Notes under the pieces: generated by a model
The model's input: only the letters and a program-made list of their open reading frames with translations
The model's database searches: none
Told to the model about the DNA's origin: nothing
Part shown: one piece after another, positions 54,073-63,345 of the stretch
How the letters are laid out: each line of letters begins with the position of its first letter
Numbering within the stretch: the first letter of the stretch is position 1
Assembly: GCF_024181725.1 (NCBI RefSeq)
Contig: NZ_CP028908.1
Coordinates: forward strand, 2,542,001 to 2,606,000
Length of the DNA: 64,000 nucleotides
Direction: 5' to 3'
From: Bradyrhizobium sp. WD16
GTDB taxonomy: Bacteria; Pseudomonadota; Alphaproteobacteria; Rhizobiales; Xanthobacteraceae
Position numbers and translations under genes: made by a program

Positions 54073-54939
54073 ATGGCCGCCAGCAGAAGCGCGACCGCGA
54101 GCAAGCCCCGTCTTGCCAGCCTGATGGTCTATGTGGAAGCGGACGGCGTGCCGGAACAGCGCGTCGGGATCGCCGCGGCAATCGCCCAGCGGTTCGGCGC
54201 GGTGCTGACCGGTTTCGCCGCCCGGGCGCTGCCGCCGCCGTTCGTCGCAGAGGGCGTGATCATTGAGGATGCCGGGCCGGCGGAGCGCGAAGCGCTGCGC
54301 CATCGCCTTGCAGCCAGGGAGAGCTGGTTCCGGGGCGCCGTCGGGCCTGCAGTCGGAGCGGTGAGCTGGCAATCGGCGCTGGCGCCGCCGACCGAAGCCC
54401 TGGTCGAGGCGGCGCGCGGCGCTGATCTGGTGCTGCTCGGGGTCCAGGATTCCCGCGCCGCACTGGGCGCCGATCCCTACACCCTGCTCGACGTCGGCGA
54501 GGTCTTGCTGCGGCTCGGCCGGCCGGCGCTGCTGGTGCCGCCGGACGTCGGGCCGTGGCACGGCGATCATGCGGTGGTCGCCTGGAAGGATGCGCGGGAA
54601 GCCCGGCGTGCGGTCGCCGACAGCCTGCCGCTGCTCGCCCAGTCACGCCGGGTCTCGGTCGTGGAGATCGCCGCGGCGGGAGAGGAGAGCCATGCGCGGC
54701 GCCGGGTCGAGGATGTCGCTCGCTATCTGGCCCGCCACACCATTGCCGCCGATCCCAAGGTGATCGTCCATCGCGGCCAGTCCGATGTGGAGCACCTGGT
54801 CGATTACGCGGTCAATGCGGGAGGCGACCTCATCGTCGCGGGGGCCTATGGTCACAGCCGGCTCGGAGAATGGATCTTCGGCGGCATGACGCGCCATCTC
54901 GTGGCCGCCAGCCCGCTGTGCTGCCTGCTGTCGCATTGA
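54073..54939 (+). CDS. Universal stress protein (UspA family), tandem-type
   Basis: The 288 aa product has two Usp-like halves. The second half retains HAVVAWKDAREARRAV and GGDLIVAGAYGHSRLGEWIFGGMTRHL, the nucleotide-binding G-2x-G-9x-G pattern. The first half is more degenerate (ADLVLLGVQDSRAALGAD). GGAGGG precedes ATG 54073. Regulation by a FixK-like box upstream is likely, as is common for usp genes in this group. Confidence 0.85.
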   Translation: MAASRSATASKPRLASLMVYVEADGVPEQRVGIAAAIAQRFGAVLTGFAARALPPPFVAEGVIIEDAGPAEREALRHRLAARESWFRGAVGPAVGAVSWQSALAPPTEALVEAARGADLVLLGVQDSRAALGADPYTLLDVGEVLLRLGRPALLVPPDVGPWHGDHAVVAWKDAREARRAVADSLPLLAQSRRVSVVEIAAAGEESHARRRVEDVARYLARHTIAADPKVIVHRGQSDVEHLVDYAVNAGGDLIVAGAYGHSRLGEWIFGGMTRHLVAASPLCCLLSH

Positions 54940-54955
54940 TTGGAAGCGCCTGTCG

Positions 54956-56209
54956 TCACGGCATGAGCCGGGAGCCATAGGCGCCGGCCCAGGCCGCGAG
55001 GATCACCAGCACCAGCCCGGGAATGACCCGCAGCGCGAAGCTGCGCCCCCCGGCCGCAGCGGCGACGGCGATCTTGCTCAGCGTGTTGCTCGACAACGCG
55101 GCGAGGATCGGGGCAACGGCGTCCGCTGCGGTCATCTTCTGCGCGGCGGCAAGCGAAGCGACGGAGGCTGCGGTGGCATGGGTGTCGGCGAAACCGGCCA
55201 GCAATGCGCCGACGAGGATGCCGGCGGCGCCGAAGGTTTCGCGCAGGGCTGCCGAGGCGAGCAGCACCGCCGTGAGGACGGCGGCGAAGGCCAGGGCTGC
55301 CGTCAGACTGAATGCCGCCTCCGTGGACCGCTCCTCCGGGGCCGGGCTGCGGATCGCCCTCCAGGTGAAGGCCAATCCGTAGAGCGTCGCGGTGATGCCG
55401 GCGGCCATCAGCGCCGGCGCAAGGTCGCTCAGCACCGGACGGCTCACCGCCGCCAATACGGCCGCCATCTGGATGACCGTGGCGACGGTCGAAAGCACCG
55501 CGCCGGCGACCGCGGCGCCGTGCTGCTTGGGATCACGCGCGGCCCGCCCGGCCATGGCGCCGATGGTGGCGATGCTGGAGACGAAGCCCGAGGCGAAGCC
55601 GGCAAGGGGGAGGCCGAAACGTGCGCCAAGCAGGCGGGTGGCGATGTGGCCGAGAGCGCTGATGGCCATCACCAGCACGACGATCGTCCACACCCCATGC
55701 GGGTTGACGGCGCCATAGGGCCCGGTCGCCCGGTCGGGCAGCAGCGGCAGGACCACCAGCGCCGCGGCGGCGAAGATGATGAGGTCATTGAGTTCGCGCG
55801 CCGTCATGACGCGGCGGACGAAATGGTGCAGCGGCGCGCGGGCGGCCAGGAGGCCGGCGAGGATGACGCCGAGCCCGGCCGCGAGCGTCGGATTCTGCAG
55901 CGCGAGGCCGCCGAGCAGGACCGTGAGCACCAGCGCCATCTCGCTGGTCAATCCCGGGTCGTCGTCGCGGAAGCGCAGATAGGCGGCGGCGGCGAACACG
56001 ACCACGCCGGCGGTGGTCACCGCCAGCAGCTGCACGCCGCCGGCGGCGACGCTGATGCCGCCCGCCAGTGCGGTGATGGCATAGGTTCGCAGCCCCGCCG
56101 CGGCGCGCTGCGGGCCTTCGCCCTTGCGGCGTTCGCGCTCGAGCCCGATCAGGAGGCCGATGCCGAGCGCTACCGCGAGCTTGACGATCACGCTGTCGGC
56201 GACGTCCAT
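54956..56209 (-). CDS. MgtC/SapB-DUF4010 integral membrane protein
   Basis: The 417 aa product has an N-terminal MgtC domain (LAVALGIGLLIGLERERR, LRTYAITALAGG, FRDDDPGLTSEMALVLTVLLGG) fused to DUF4010 (LNDLIIFAAAALVVLPLLP, GLPLAGFASGFVSSIATIGAM, FADTHATAASVASLAA). MgtC domains are linked to magnesium stress and acid survival. A GTG three bases upstream is an alternative start. Confidence 0.85.
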   Translation of the reverse strand: MDVADSVIVKLAVALGIGLLIGLERERRKGEGPQRAAAGLRTYAITALAGGISVAAGGVQLLAVTTAGVVVFAAAAYLRFRDDDPGLTSEMALVLTVLLGGLALQNPTLAAGLGVILAGLLAARAPLHHFVRRVMTARELNDLIIFAAAALVVLPLLPDRATGPYGAVNPHGVWTIVVLVMAISALGHIATRLLGARFGLPLAGFASGFVSSIATIGAMAGRAARDPKQHGAAVAGAVLSTVATVIQMAAVLAAVSRPVLSDLAPALMAAGITATLYGLAFTWRAIRSPAPEERSTEAAFSLTAALAFAAVLTAVLLASAALRETFGAAGILVGALLAGFADTHATAASVASLAAAQKMTAADAVAPILAALSSNTLSKIAVAAAAGGRSFALRVIPGLVLVILAAWAGAYGSRLMP

Positions 56210-56282
56210 CACCTACTCGAATGGCGCTTCTTCACCGCGCCGCATCCGATGCGGCGACGGCATCATAGCTCTTTCGCGGCGG

Positions 56283-56858
56283 TCAGGAAGCGTTGCCTGC
56301 GCCAGGCAGCATCTTCACCAGCGTGCGATCCTTGAAGACGATGTGGTGAACCAGCGCCGCCGCGGCATGCAGCCCGGCCAGGGCCAGCAAGCTGTGGGCG
56401 AGCAGTTCGTGCACTTCCTTGACATTGTGGGCAAAGGTCCGGTCGGGCGCCCACGGCGAGGCGATCTCGGCGAGGCCGAACAGCGGCAGGCTGCCGCCCC
56501 GGGCGAACTGAACGACGATGCCGACGACCGGCACCGCGATCAGCAGCGCGTAGAGTCCGAGGTGGGCCAGTTTGGCGCCGAGCCCGACGATGCCGGCGAA
56601 GGACCAGTCGCCGAACAGGGTCGATTCCGCAGGCGGCGAGGGGTCGACGGCGCGCCAGGCGAGGCGGATCACCGTCAGCACCAGCACCAGCGAGCCGGCC
56701 GTCAGATGGACGAACAGCCCGGCGTCGCGAGGCGCGCCCTTCGGCAGGATGTCGCCGCCGATACCCAGGACCCAGGCGAGAACCACCAGCAGCACCGTCA
56801 TCCAGTGCAATGACTGGACGATGACGCCGTATCTGTTCGCGGAATTGAAGATTTGCAT
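56283..56858 (-). CDS. Cytochrome b561-family protein
   Basis: Four-helix di-heme membrane cytochrome of 191 aa. Likely heme ligands are His in VQSLHWMTVLL, LFVHLTAGSLVL, KEVHELLAHSLLALAG and LVHHIVFKDRTL. These proteins shuttle electrons between quinol and periplasmic acceptors. An FNR/FixK-like box lies 36-49 bases upstream. The ATG 56858 is used because the conserved N-terminus begins there. Confidence 0.88.
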   Translation of the reverse strand: MQIFNSANRYGVIVQSLHWMTVLLVVLAWVLGIGGDILPKGAPRDAGLFVHLTAGSLVLVLTVIRLAWRAVDPSPPAESTLFGDWSFAGIVGLGAKLAHLGLYALLIAVPVVGIVVQFARGGSLPLFGLAEIASPWAPDRTFAHNVKEVHELLAHSLLALAGLHAAAALVHHIVFKDRTLVKMLPGAGNAS

Positions 56859-56893
56859 GATCTGACCCAAACAAACAAACTGCTGGTGCTGCG

Positions 56894-56907
56894 TTGATCT
56901 AGCTCAA
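56894..56907. promoter_or_regulatory. FNR/FixK-like box between b561 and the ABC operon
   Basis: TTGATCTAGCTCAA fits TTGA-N6-TCAA. It is positioned to drive the rightward ABC genes (predicted start near 56942) or the b561 gene. Confidence 0.5.
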
Positions 56908-56982
56908 TTCGGCCGGGCATCTGCGCGGCTTGAACACGATCGCAACCTCGCGATTCGTCATTTTGGTTCAGGTGAGGCTCAG

Positions 56983-57705
56983 GTGCAACCGCAACCCGCC
57001 ACGACCAAGGTCTTCGAAGCCCGCGGCCTGAGCAAGAGCTACCTCATGGGTAAGCTGGAGGTCTGGGCGCTGCGTGATCTCGATCTCGACATCTTCGAGG
57101 GTGAGTTCGTGGTGCTGCTCGGTCCCTCGGGATCGGGGAAGTCGACCTTGCTCAACATCCTCGGTGGGCTCGATGCGCCGACCGGCGGCCTCGCGAGGTT
57201 TCGCGACCATGATCTCACCGGCGCCAGCGAGGCCGAACTCACCCGCTACCGGCGCGAGCATGTCGGATTCGTCTTCCAGTTCTACAACCTGATCCCGAGT
57301 CTCACGGTGCTGGAAAACGTCGCGCTGATCGGCGAGATCGCCGACAATCCGTTCGATCCGCGGGAAGCGCTGGCATTGGTCGACATGTCGGACCGGCTCG
57401 ATCATTTTCCTTCCCAGATCTCCGGCGGGGAGCAGCAACGGGTGGCGGTGGCCCGTGCCATCGCCAAGCGGCCCGATGTCCTGCTCTGCGACGAACCTAC
57501 CGGCGCCCTCGATTACGAGACCGGCAAACTGGTGCTCGGCGCGATCGCCCGTGCCAACCGTGAGCTTGGTACCACCGCCGTGGTGATTACCCACAACGCC
57601 GCCATTGCCGGCATGGCCGACCGTGTGCTGCGGCTGCGGAGCGGCCGCATCACCGATGTCGAGCGCAACGCGCGGCGGCTTGCTCCCGAGGAGCTGAGCT
57701 GGTGA
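56983..57705 (+). CDS. ABC transporter ATPase (LolD/MacB type)
   Basis: The 240 aa ATPase has Walker [10 protein letters not shown] (about 47-55), Q-loop [13 protein letters not shown], signature [14 protein letters not shown], Walker [13 protein letters not shown] and H-loop VITHN. The start is GTG 56983. Its stop overlaps the permease start (GTGA). It is likely the engine of a membrane-protein or lipid/small-molecule export system together with the next two genes. Confidence 0.92.
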   Translation: MQPQPATTKVFEARGLSKSYLMGKLEVWALRDLDLDIFEGEFVVLLGPSGSGKSTLLNILGGLDAPTGGLARFRDHDLTGASEAELTRYRREHVGFVFQFYNLIPSLTVLENVALIGEIADNPFDPREALALVDMSDRLDHFPSQISGGEQQRVAVARAIAKRPDVLLCDEPTGALDYETGKLVLGAIARANRELGTTAVVITHNAAIAGMADRVLRLRSGRITDVERNARRLAPEELSW

Positions 57706-60065
57706 GTCTGCTACACCGCAAGCTGCTTCGCGACCTCGTGGCCATGCGGGGCCAGGTCTTCACCATTGCCCTGCTCGTCGCGGCCGGGCTCGCGGTCTTC
57801 GTGTCGTCGCTGTCGACCTATGACAGCCTGCTGGCCGCACGGTCGGATTATTACCAGCGCGGTCGCTTTCCCCAGGTGTTTGCCACGGTCAAGCGCGCCC
57901 CGCTCACTCTGGCGCCGCGTATTGCCGAAATCACTGGGGTCGCAACCGTTCTGCCCCGAATCGTCCACGACGTCATCGTCGATCTTCCCGAGGCCGATGT
58001 GCCTGTGTCGGCGCGGATGGTGTCGCTCACCAATGGCGGTGACGAACTGCTCAGTCGGCTGCACCTGCGGTCCGGCGTCGCGCCGCAGACCGGCGAAACC
58101 CGCCTCGTGGCGGTCAATGAGGCCTTCGCCGAGGCCACCGGCATCGGTGCCGGGCGCGAGCTGCGCATCCTCCTCAACGGCCGGGTTCAGAGCTTCGGTG
58201 TCAGCGGCGTCGCGCTTTCGCCGGAATTCGTCTACGCCGTCAAGACCGGACTCCTGATTCCGGATGATCGCCATTTCGCCGTGGTGTGGGTCGATCGCCG
58301 GGCGGCGGAGGCCGCCTTCGCCATGGAGGGAGCGTTCAACGACGTCGTGCTGTCGCTGGCGCCCGGGGCCGACGAGAACGAGGTGATCGCGGCGCTCGAC
58401 CGCCTGCTCGCGCCCTATGGCGGCACCGGCGCGGTGGCGCGACGGGACCAGTCCTCGCACCGCTTCCTCGAGGACGAACTGCGCCAGCAGAAAGTGATGG
58501 CACTGACCATTCCCCTGGTGTTTTTCGGCGTCGCCGCCTTCCTTCTCAATGTGGTGCTCGGCCGGCTGGTCGCGGTCCAGCGCGAACAGATCGCTGCGCT
58601 CAAGGCCCTCGGATTTCCGACCGCGCCGATCGCCATCCATTATCTGCTGTTCGCCGGCCTCCTGGTCGCCTTCGGTTCCGTGCTCGGCCTGTTCGCCGGC
58701 GATGGCTTCGGCCGTGCCATGGTTTACAGCTATCAGGGCTTCTTTCGCTTCCCGAGCCTCGCCTTCACCATGGATTGGCGCGCCGCGGCGCTTGGTGTTC
58801 TTCTGAGCATGGCGGCCGCGGCAAGCGGAACCATGGCTGCGGTCCGTAGCGTGGTCACGCTGGCGCCCGCCGTCGCCATGCGCACCGCGGTGCCGCTGCG
58901 TTTTCGCCGCAGCTTCCTGGAGGCGTGGCTGCCGACGGCGCAGATCGCGCCATCGCGCCTGATGGTGCTGCGCAATCTGTTCGGCAGACCGCTGCGCGCA
59001 GCGGCGACGACGTCGGGGGTCGCCCTTGCGGTGCCGATGGTGGTGCTCGGGCTGTTCTGGCGCGACGCCATCGATCACATGACCATGGTGCAGTTCGGTC
59101 TTGTCGAGCGCGGCAACGCGACGCTCAGTTTTACCCAGGCGGTCGACGATCGGGTGATCGGCAATCTCGCCCGCGAACCCGGCGTTCTCGCCGTTGAAGG
59201 GCAGCGGGATGTCCCGGTTCGGCTGCGGGCCGGACCACGCTCCTATCTCACGGCGGTGATCGGGCTCGCGCCCGATGCCGAACTGCGGCGCCCGCGGAAC
59301 GTTGCCTTGCAGCCGATCAATGTGATGCCCGAGGGGCTGACGTTGGCGAGGCCGCTCGCCGAACGCCTTGCCGTTCGCGTCGGCGATCTCGTCACCGTCG
59401 AGACGCTCGAGGGGCGCCGCCGCTGGCGCGACGTCGAGGTCGCGGCGCTGACCGAGGAGATGCTCGGCATGAATGCCTACATGGACCTCGCGGCGCTCGA
59501 CTACCTCACCGCCGAGGACCGCACGGTCTCGGCGGCCTCGCTGCTGATCGAGGGGGGAGCGGTCGCCGAATTCGGCCGACGACTCAAGACGCTGCCGGTC
59601 GTCGCTGCGGTCGCGATGAAAGCCGGCACCATCGCGTCCTTTCTCGACAAGATCGCGGGGATCGTGCTGGTCAGCGCTGCGGTGCTCACGGGTTTCGCTG
59701 TGATCATCGCTTTCGGCGTCGTCTATAACGGTGTGCGGATCGGGCTGCAGGAACGGGCCTGGCAGCTGGCCAGCCTGCGCGTCCTGGGCTTCACCCGCGG
59801 CGAGGTGTCGAGCTTGCTGTTTTCGGAAACCGTCGTGGAAGTCGTCATCGGCTTGCCGCTGGGGCTTTGGCTGTCGGGCGTGATCGTCAGGCTGATCGCG
59901 CGGCTGCATTCCGGCGAGACCTTTCAGATTCCTCCGGTCATCAGTCCGCAGACCCTCGCCGTGGCGGCGATGGTGGTTGCCGCGGCGGCAGGCGTCAGCG
60001 TGTTACTCGTACGAAGGCGGATCGACCAGCTGGATCTGGTCGCCGTCCTCAAGAGCAGGGACTAG
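57702..60065 (+). CDS. FtsX-type ABC permease
   Basis: The 787 aa permease has two FtsX cores: [27 protein letters not shown] near 265 and [26 protein letters not shown] near 650. The periplasmic parts are long, and about eight transmembrane helices are present. It is paired with the upstream ATPase. The TAG stop (60063-60065) is formed at the edge of repeat cluster 6. Confidence 0.88.
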   Translation: MSLLHRKLLRDLVAMRGQVFTIALLVAAGLAVFVSSLSTYDSLLAARSDYYQRGRFPQVFATVKRAPLTLAPRIAEITGVATVLPRIVHDVIVDLPEADVPVSARMVSLTNGGDELLSRLHLRSGVAPQTGETRLVAVNEAFAEATGIGAGRELRILLNGRVQSFGVSGVALSPEFVYAVKTGLLIPDDRHFAVVWVDRRAAEAAFAMEGAFNDVVLSLAPGADENEVIAALDRLLAPYGGTGAVARRDQSSHRFLEDELRQQKVMALTIPLVFFGVAAFLLNVVLGRLVAVQREQIAALKALGFPTAPIAIHYLLFAGLLVAFGSVLGLFAGDGFGRAMVYSYQGFFRFPSLAFTMDWRAAALGVLLSMAAAASGTMAAVRSVVTLAPAVAMRTAVPLRFRRSFLEAWLPTAQIAPSRLMVLRNLFGRPLRAAATTSGVALAVPMVVLGLFWRDAIDHMTMVQFGLVERGNATLSFTQAVDDRVIGNLAREPGVLAVEGQRDVPVRLRAGPRSYLTAVIGLAPDAELRRPRNVALQPINVMPEGLTLARPLAERLAVRVGDLVTVETLEGRRRWRDVEVAALTEEMLGMNAYMDLAALDYLTAEDRTVSAASLLIEGGAVAEFGRRLKTLPVVAAVAMKAGTIASFLDKIAGIVLVSAAVLTGFAVIIAFGVVYNGVRIGLQERAWQLASLRVLGFTRGEVSSLLFSETVVEVVIGLPLGLWLSGVIVRLIARLHSGETFQIPPVISPQTLAVAAMVVAAAAGVSVLLVRRRIDQLDLVAVLKSRD

Positions 60066-60285
60066 TGTGGCGTCTCGCAATTGCCTACCGCCTTTGCGGC
60101 CAGTCTGTCCTAGGCAATTGCGAGACATAAGCCACACTAGCACTTTGATTTTGCTAGTGTCCTGATGTCTCCGAATTACCGTGCGAGAGTGAGGCAAATG
60201 AAGCGGTAATTCGGAGACAGGACACTAGTTTGGTAAAGCAGCCTGCTGCAAAGGAATACGAACGTTGGAAACGGGACACTTGGCG
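60062..60285. repeat. Composite palindromic cluster 6: C-spacer-B-partial A
   Basis: It holds C (60062-60140), the spacer CACTTTGATTTTG, B (60154-60228) and an incomplete A whose left arm is replaced by TTTGGTAAAGCAG and whose right CTAG has become CTTG. It separates the FtsX-type permease from the HlyD-type gene. The left edge supplies the permease stop, and the right edge comes within a few bases of the next ATG. Confidence 0.92.
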
Positions 60286-61485
60286 ATGCGCATGTCGTGG
60301 ACCGGCGTCGTCGGAGTGGGCATCGCCATCGCCGCCGTCGCGGCCGTGATCTGGGCCCTGCGCCCCCAGCCGGTTAAGGTGGAGACCGCGCGGGCGACCA
60401 GGGGACGCTTCATCGCCACGGTCAACGAGGACGGCAAGACGCGGGTGCGCGAGCGCTACGTGGTGGCGGCGCCGCTGGCGGGGGGCATGGCTCGGATCGG
60501 CCTCAAGGTCGGAGACCGGCTTCGGGATGGCGACAGGGTGACGACGATCACCCCTTCGCCGGTTCCGCTGCTCGATGCGAGGAGCCGTCGCGAAGCCGAT
60601 GAGCGCCTCGGCGCCGCCGAGGCGACGCGGGAGCGCACCCAGGCGGCGGTGCAGAGGGCCGACGCCCAACTCGCCCAGGCGCGGACCGATCTCGATCGGA
60701 CACGGGATCTCGCTGCGCGGGGCGTGGCGACGACGCAGGCGCTCGAGCGTGCCGAACTCGCTCTGAGGGTTGCTGATCGCGACGCACGTGCCGCCCAGTT
60801 TCAGGATCACGCCGCCGAGCACGAGGTCAGCCAGGCGCGGGCGCTGCTCGGCCGCTACGACCGGGGCGGCGATGCTGCGGCGGGACGATGGGACGTCACC
60901 GCTCCGGTCGCCGGGGCGGTCCTCAAGGTCTTCCAGGAAAGCGAGACCATCGTCTCCCCCGGCACGCCGCTTCTGGAGATCGGCGATCCCTCCGACCTCG
61001 AGATCGTGATCGACGTCCTCAGCAGCGAGGCGGTCGAGATCAGTCCCGGTGCGCAGGTGACGATCGAGGCCTGGGGTGGGCCGCAGCCGCTCGCGGGGCG
61101 CGTTCGCCGCATCGAACCGGCCGGTTTCACCAAGATCTCGACCCTCGGCGTCGAGGAGCAGCGTGTCAATGTCATCATCGACGTGACGTCGTCCGCGGAG
61201 GCGCGCGGCGGGCTCGGTGACGGCTATCGGGTCGAGGCGCGGATCACGGTGTTCGAAAAGGACGATGCGCTGATCGTGCCGGTGGGTGCGCTGTTCCGAA
61301 CAGGGCCGCAGTGGCAGGTCTATCTGGTTCAGGGCGGCCGTGTCGAATTGCGCAATGTCGAACTCGTCCGCCGTTCCGGCCGGTTCGCGGCGATCGCGGC
61401 GGGCCTCGACGAGGGTGACGAGGTGGTGGTCTATCCCGGCGATCGGGTGCGGCCTGGCAGCGCGGTGGCGCGCCTGCGGGATTGA
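60286..61485 (+). CDS. HlyD/DevB-type membrane-fusion protein
   Basis: Adaptor of 399 aa with an N-terminal anchor (about 5-27). A barrel-sandwich hybrid (RYVVAAPLAGGMARIGLKVGDRLRDGD and VTAPVAGAVLKVFQESETIVSPG) is split by a coiled coil (about 105-195, Ala/Gln/Arg-rich). A beta-barrel follows, with a C-terminal GDEVVVYPGDRVRPG. It probably works with the ATPase-permease pair upstream. The start codon lies directly against a truncated repeat module, and no clear ribosome site is visible; ATG 60292 is an alternative. Confidence 0.85.
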   Translation: MRMSWTGVVGVGIAIAAVAAVIWALRPQPVKVETARATRGRFIATVNEDGKTRVRERYVVAAPLAGGMARIGLKVGDRLRDGDRVTTITPSPVPLLDARSRREADERLGAAEATRERTQAAVQRADAQLAQARTDLDRTRDLAARGVATTQALERAELALRVADRDARAAQFQDHAAEHEVSQARALLGRYDRGGDAAAGRWDVTAPVAGAVLKVFQESETIVSPGTPLLEIGDPSDLEIVIDVLSSEAVEISPGAQVTIEAWGGPQPLAGRVRRIEPAGFTKISTLGVEEQRVNVIIDVTSSAEARGGLGDGYRVEARITVFEKDDALIVPVGALFRTGPQWQVYLVQGGRVELRNVELVRRSGRFAAIAAGLDEGDEVVVYPGDRVRPGSAVARLRD

Positions 61486-61494
61486 CCGCGAGGA

Positions 61495-62553
61495 TCAGCC
61501 GGCCGGGGATCGGCCGGCGACGGCTGCTCGCCGCCCTTGAATGTCGAGCAGGGTCAGTGACAGCGCGACGATCAGCGGGCCGAGCACCGCGCCGGTGGCG
61601 CCGAGCAGGATCACACCGCCGACGACGGCGGTGAAGGACAGCACGGTGTGCATCATCAGTCGGTTGCCGACCAGCACCGGATAGACGATGTTGTCCACCA
61701 GTCCGACCACCAGCATGCCCCAGGCGGTCAGCACGGCCGCGCTCCAGTAGTTTCCGCTCAGCGCCATGAAGGCAGCGGTGGGAACCCAGACCACGAAGGC
61801 GCCGAGGAATGGCACAACCGCCAGCAGTCCCATGAGGACGCCCCAGAACACCGGTGCCGGCAGGCCGAGCCACCAGAACATCAGGCCGCCGAGGCCGCCT
61901 TGCAGCGTCGCCATCGCGACGGTGCCGAAGGCGGTGGCGAAGATCGTATCGACGGTGCGGCCGCGCAGCTGGTCGAGTTCCGCCGTGGACAGCGGCAGGA
62001 TCGCCGCCGCCGAGGCGATCATCCGTTCGCCGTCCCGCAGGAAATAGAACAGGAAGTAGAACGTCAGCAGCAGATTGAGCACGCCCGAAAACGATGCGCG
62101 TACGATCGAGCCGCTCCAGGCCGTCAGTGTCGAGCTCAGCCCCCGCACGAGATCGGGCAGATCGACGCGCTCCTGCAGCCACTGCAGGGCGGGCGCGAGG
62201 CGCGAATGGCTGTTCAGGGCACGACGCCATGCATCGGCGTCGATCATCGGCCCGATCACGCCGGCGCCGCGCACCGCCTCGTTGAGCAGCGTACCGGTCA
62301 CGGCGATCGCCGGCACGACGACGATGCCGGCGATGATCAGCACGGTCGCAGCGGCGGAGGCGGTCGGCCACCTCAAGCGCCGGCGCAGCATCCGCTCGAA
62401 ACCGGTGAACAGGACGGCCAGCGTTCCCGCCCAGACAAGCGCAGGCAGGAAGGGGGTGGCGAGCAGATAACACAGAATGGCGCCGGCGGCGATCGCGGCG
62501 GCAAAGACCAGATCCTGCAAGCGCCAGCTTGCGGCGGTGAATGCTGTCGTCAA
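61495..62553 (-). CDS. AI-2E-family transporter (PerM-like)
   Basis: The 352 aa polytopic protein has the family features LVWAGTLAVLFTGFERMLRRR, FYFLFYFLRDGERM, FGTVAMATLQGGLGGLMFWWLGLPAPVFWGVLMGLLAVVPFLGAFVVWVP-like repeats (shown in part) and NIVYPVLVGNR. Some members export autoinducer-2 and others are Na/H antiporters, so the substrate is open. It is convergent with the HlyD-type gene. Confidence 0.87.
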   Translation of the reverse strand: MTTAFTAASWRLQDLVFAAAIAAGAILCYLLATPFLPALVWAGTLAVLFTGFERMLRRRLRWPTASAAATVLIIAGIVVVPAIAVTGTLLNEAVRGAGVIGPMIDADAWRRALNSHSRLAPALQWLQERVDLPDLVRGLSSTLTAWSGSIVRASFSGVLNLLLTFYFLFYFLRDGERMIASAAAILPLSTAELDQLRGRTVDTIFATAFGTVAMATLQGGLGGLMFWWLGLPAPVFWGVLMGLLAVVPFLGAFVVWVPTAAFMALSGNYWSAAVLTAWGMLVVGLVDNIVYPVLVGNRLMMHTVLSFTAVVGGVILLGATGAVLGPLIVALSLTLLDIQGRRAAVAGRSPAG

Positions 62554-62609
62554 TCAAACATCCCCGCTTCGGCCTCGGTGCTCACGTGATCCACATTCGG
62601 CCGCTGCGA

Positions 62610-63080
62610 TCACCAGCGCCAGCCGCGACGTGCCGGGCCGAGACCATCGAGGCGGGCGCGCTGTGTCGGCGCCAGCGCGTCGTAGAATGCTTCGTAACTC
62701 GGCCGGATGACGCGCAGCGCTTCGGTCAGTGCGACAACTCGCCGCTCCATCACGGCAAGCTGATCCGTGGTGGTGGCGATGTCGCCGTTGCGGCAGGCAT
62801 CGGCGATGATGTGGCGTGCCTCGGCCGAGCGCCCGGCGAGATCGCGCAGCAGTGCCGCCTGGGCATCGGTCGGTTTGATCTGGCGCGTCAGCCAATCGAT
62901 TCGCCAATCGTAGAGCCCGATCGCCAGCGGCGAGCAGAGCCGGTCGGTGCCGGTCGGGCCGGCGCTGCCGATCCCCCTGAGCGAACCGGGGATGAGGACG
63001 GTCTGTGCCAGGGACGGGGTCGCCGCCATCAGGACGGCGGCGGTCAGGGCGACGCCGAATGCGCGAAGCAGTGTTGACAT
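62610..63080 (-). CDS. Spy/CpxP-like exported protein (LTXXQ)
   Basis: The 156 aa product has a signal peptide (to about SLAQT) and LTXXQ-type helices (KPTDAQAALLRDLAGRSAEA near 80 and LAPTQRARLDGL near the end). Such proteins are periplasmic chaperones or metal-stress sensors. The ATG at 63080 gives the signal peptide. It shares a 265-base upstream gap with the P-type ATPase, with a FixK-like box in the middle. Confidence 0.75.
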   Translation of the reverse strand: MSTLLRAFGVALTAAVLMAATPSLAQTVLIPGSLRGIGSAGPTGTDRLCSPLAIGLYDWRIDWLTRQIKPTDAQAALLRDLAGRSAEARHIIADACRNGDIATTTDQLAVMERRVVALTEALRVIRPSYEAFYDALAPTQRARLDGLGPARRGWRW

Positions 63081-63203
63081 TGCAGGAACCTCCCGTCGGC
63101 GCAAAGACCCTGTCGCCGAAATTCGTCGAGCCGGTCGTCCACCCTCTCGACCCGAATTTCGGCGACGAACGAGCACTGCTGTCACGGCCGAGAGCAGCCA
63201 CCA

Positions 63204-63217
63204 TTGACGCATGTCAA
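63204..63217. promoter_or_regulatory. FixK-like palindrome between Spy-like gene and P-type ATPase
   Basis: TTGACGCATGTCAA is a perfect palindrome of the TTGA-N6-TCAA form, about equidistant (124 and 129 bases) from the two divergent starts. Confidence 0.45.
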
Positions 63218-63345
63218 GTTGCGGCATCTTCCGAAGTTTGGTGAGTGCTCGCCGGCTTTGCCGTTCGCGATTAGACTGGCGACGCCCGTCGCGGGGCCAA
63301 GCGGACGCCCCGCGACAGGACGGGAAATTTCTGCGGGAATGCTTC

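Noticed and set aside
57711-59909. 732-codon minus-strand open frame
   Set aside because: It is a shadow of the FtsX-type permease with highly charged, non-native composition.
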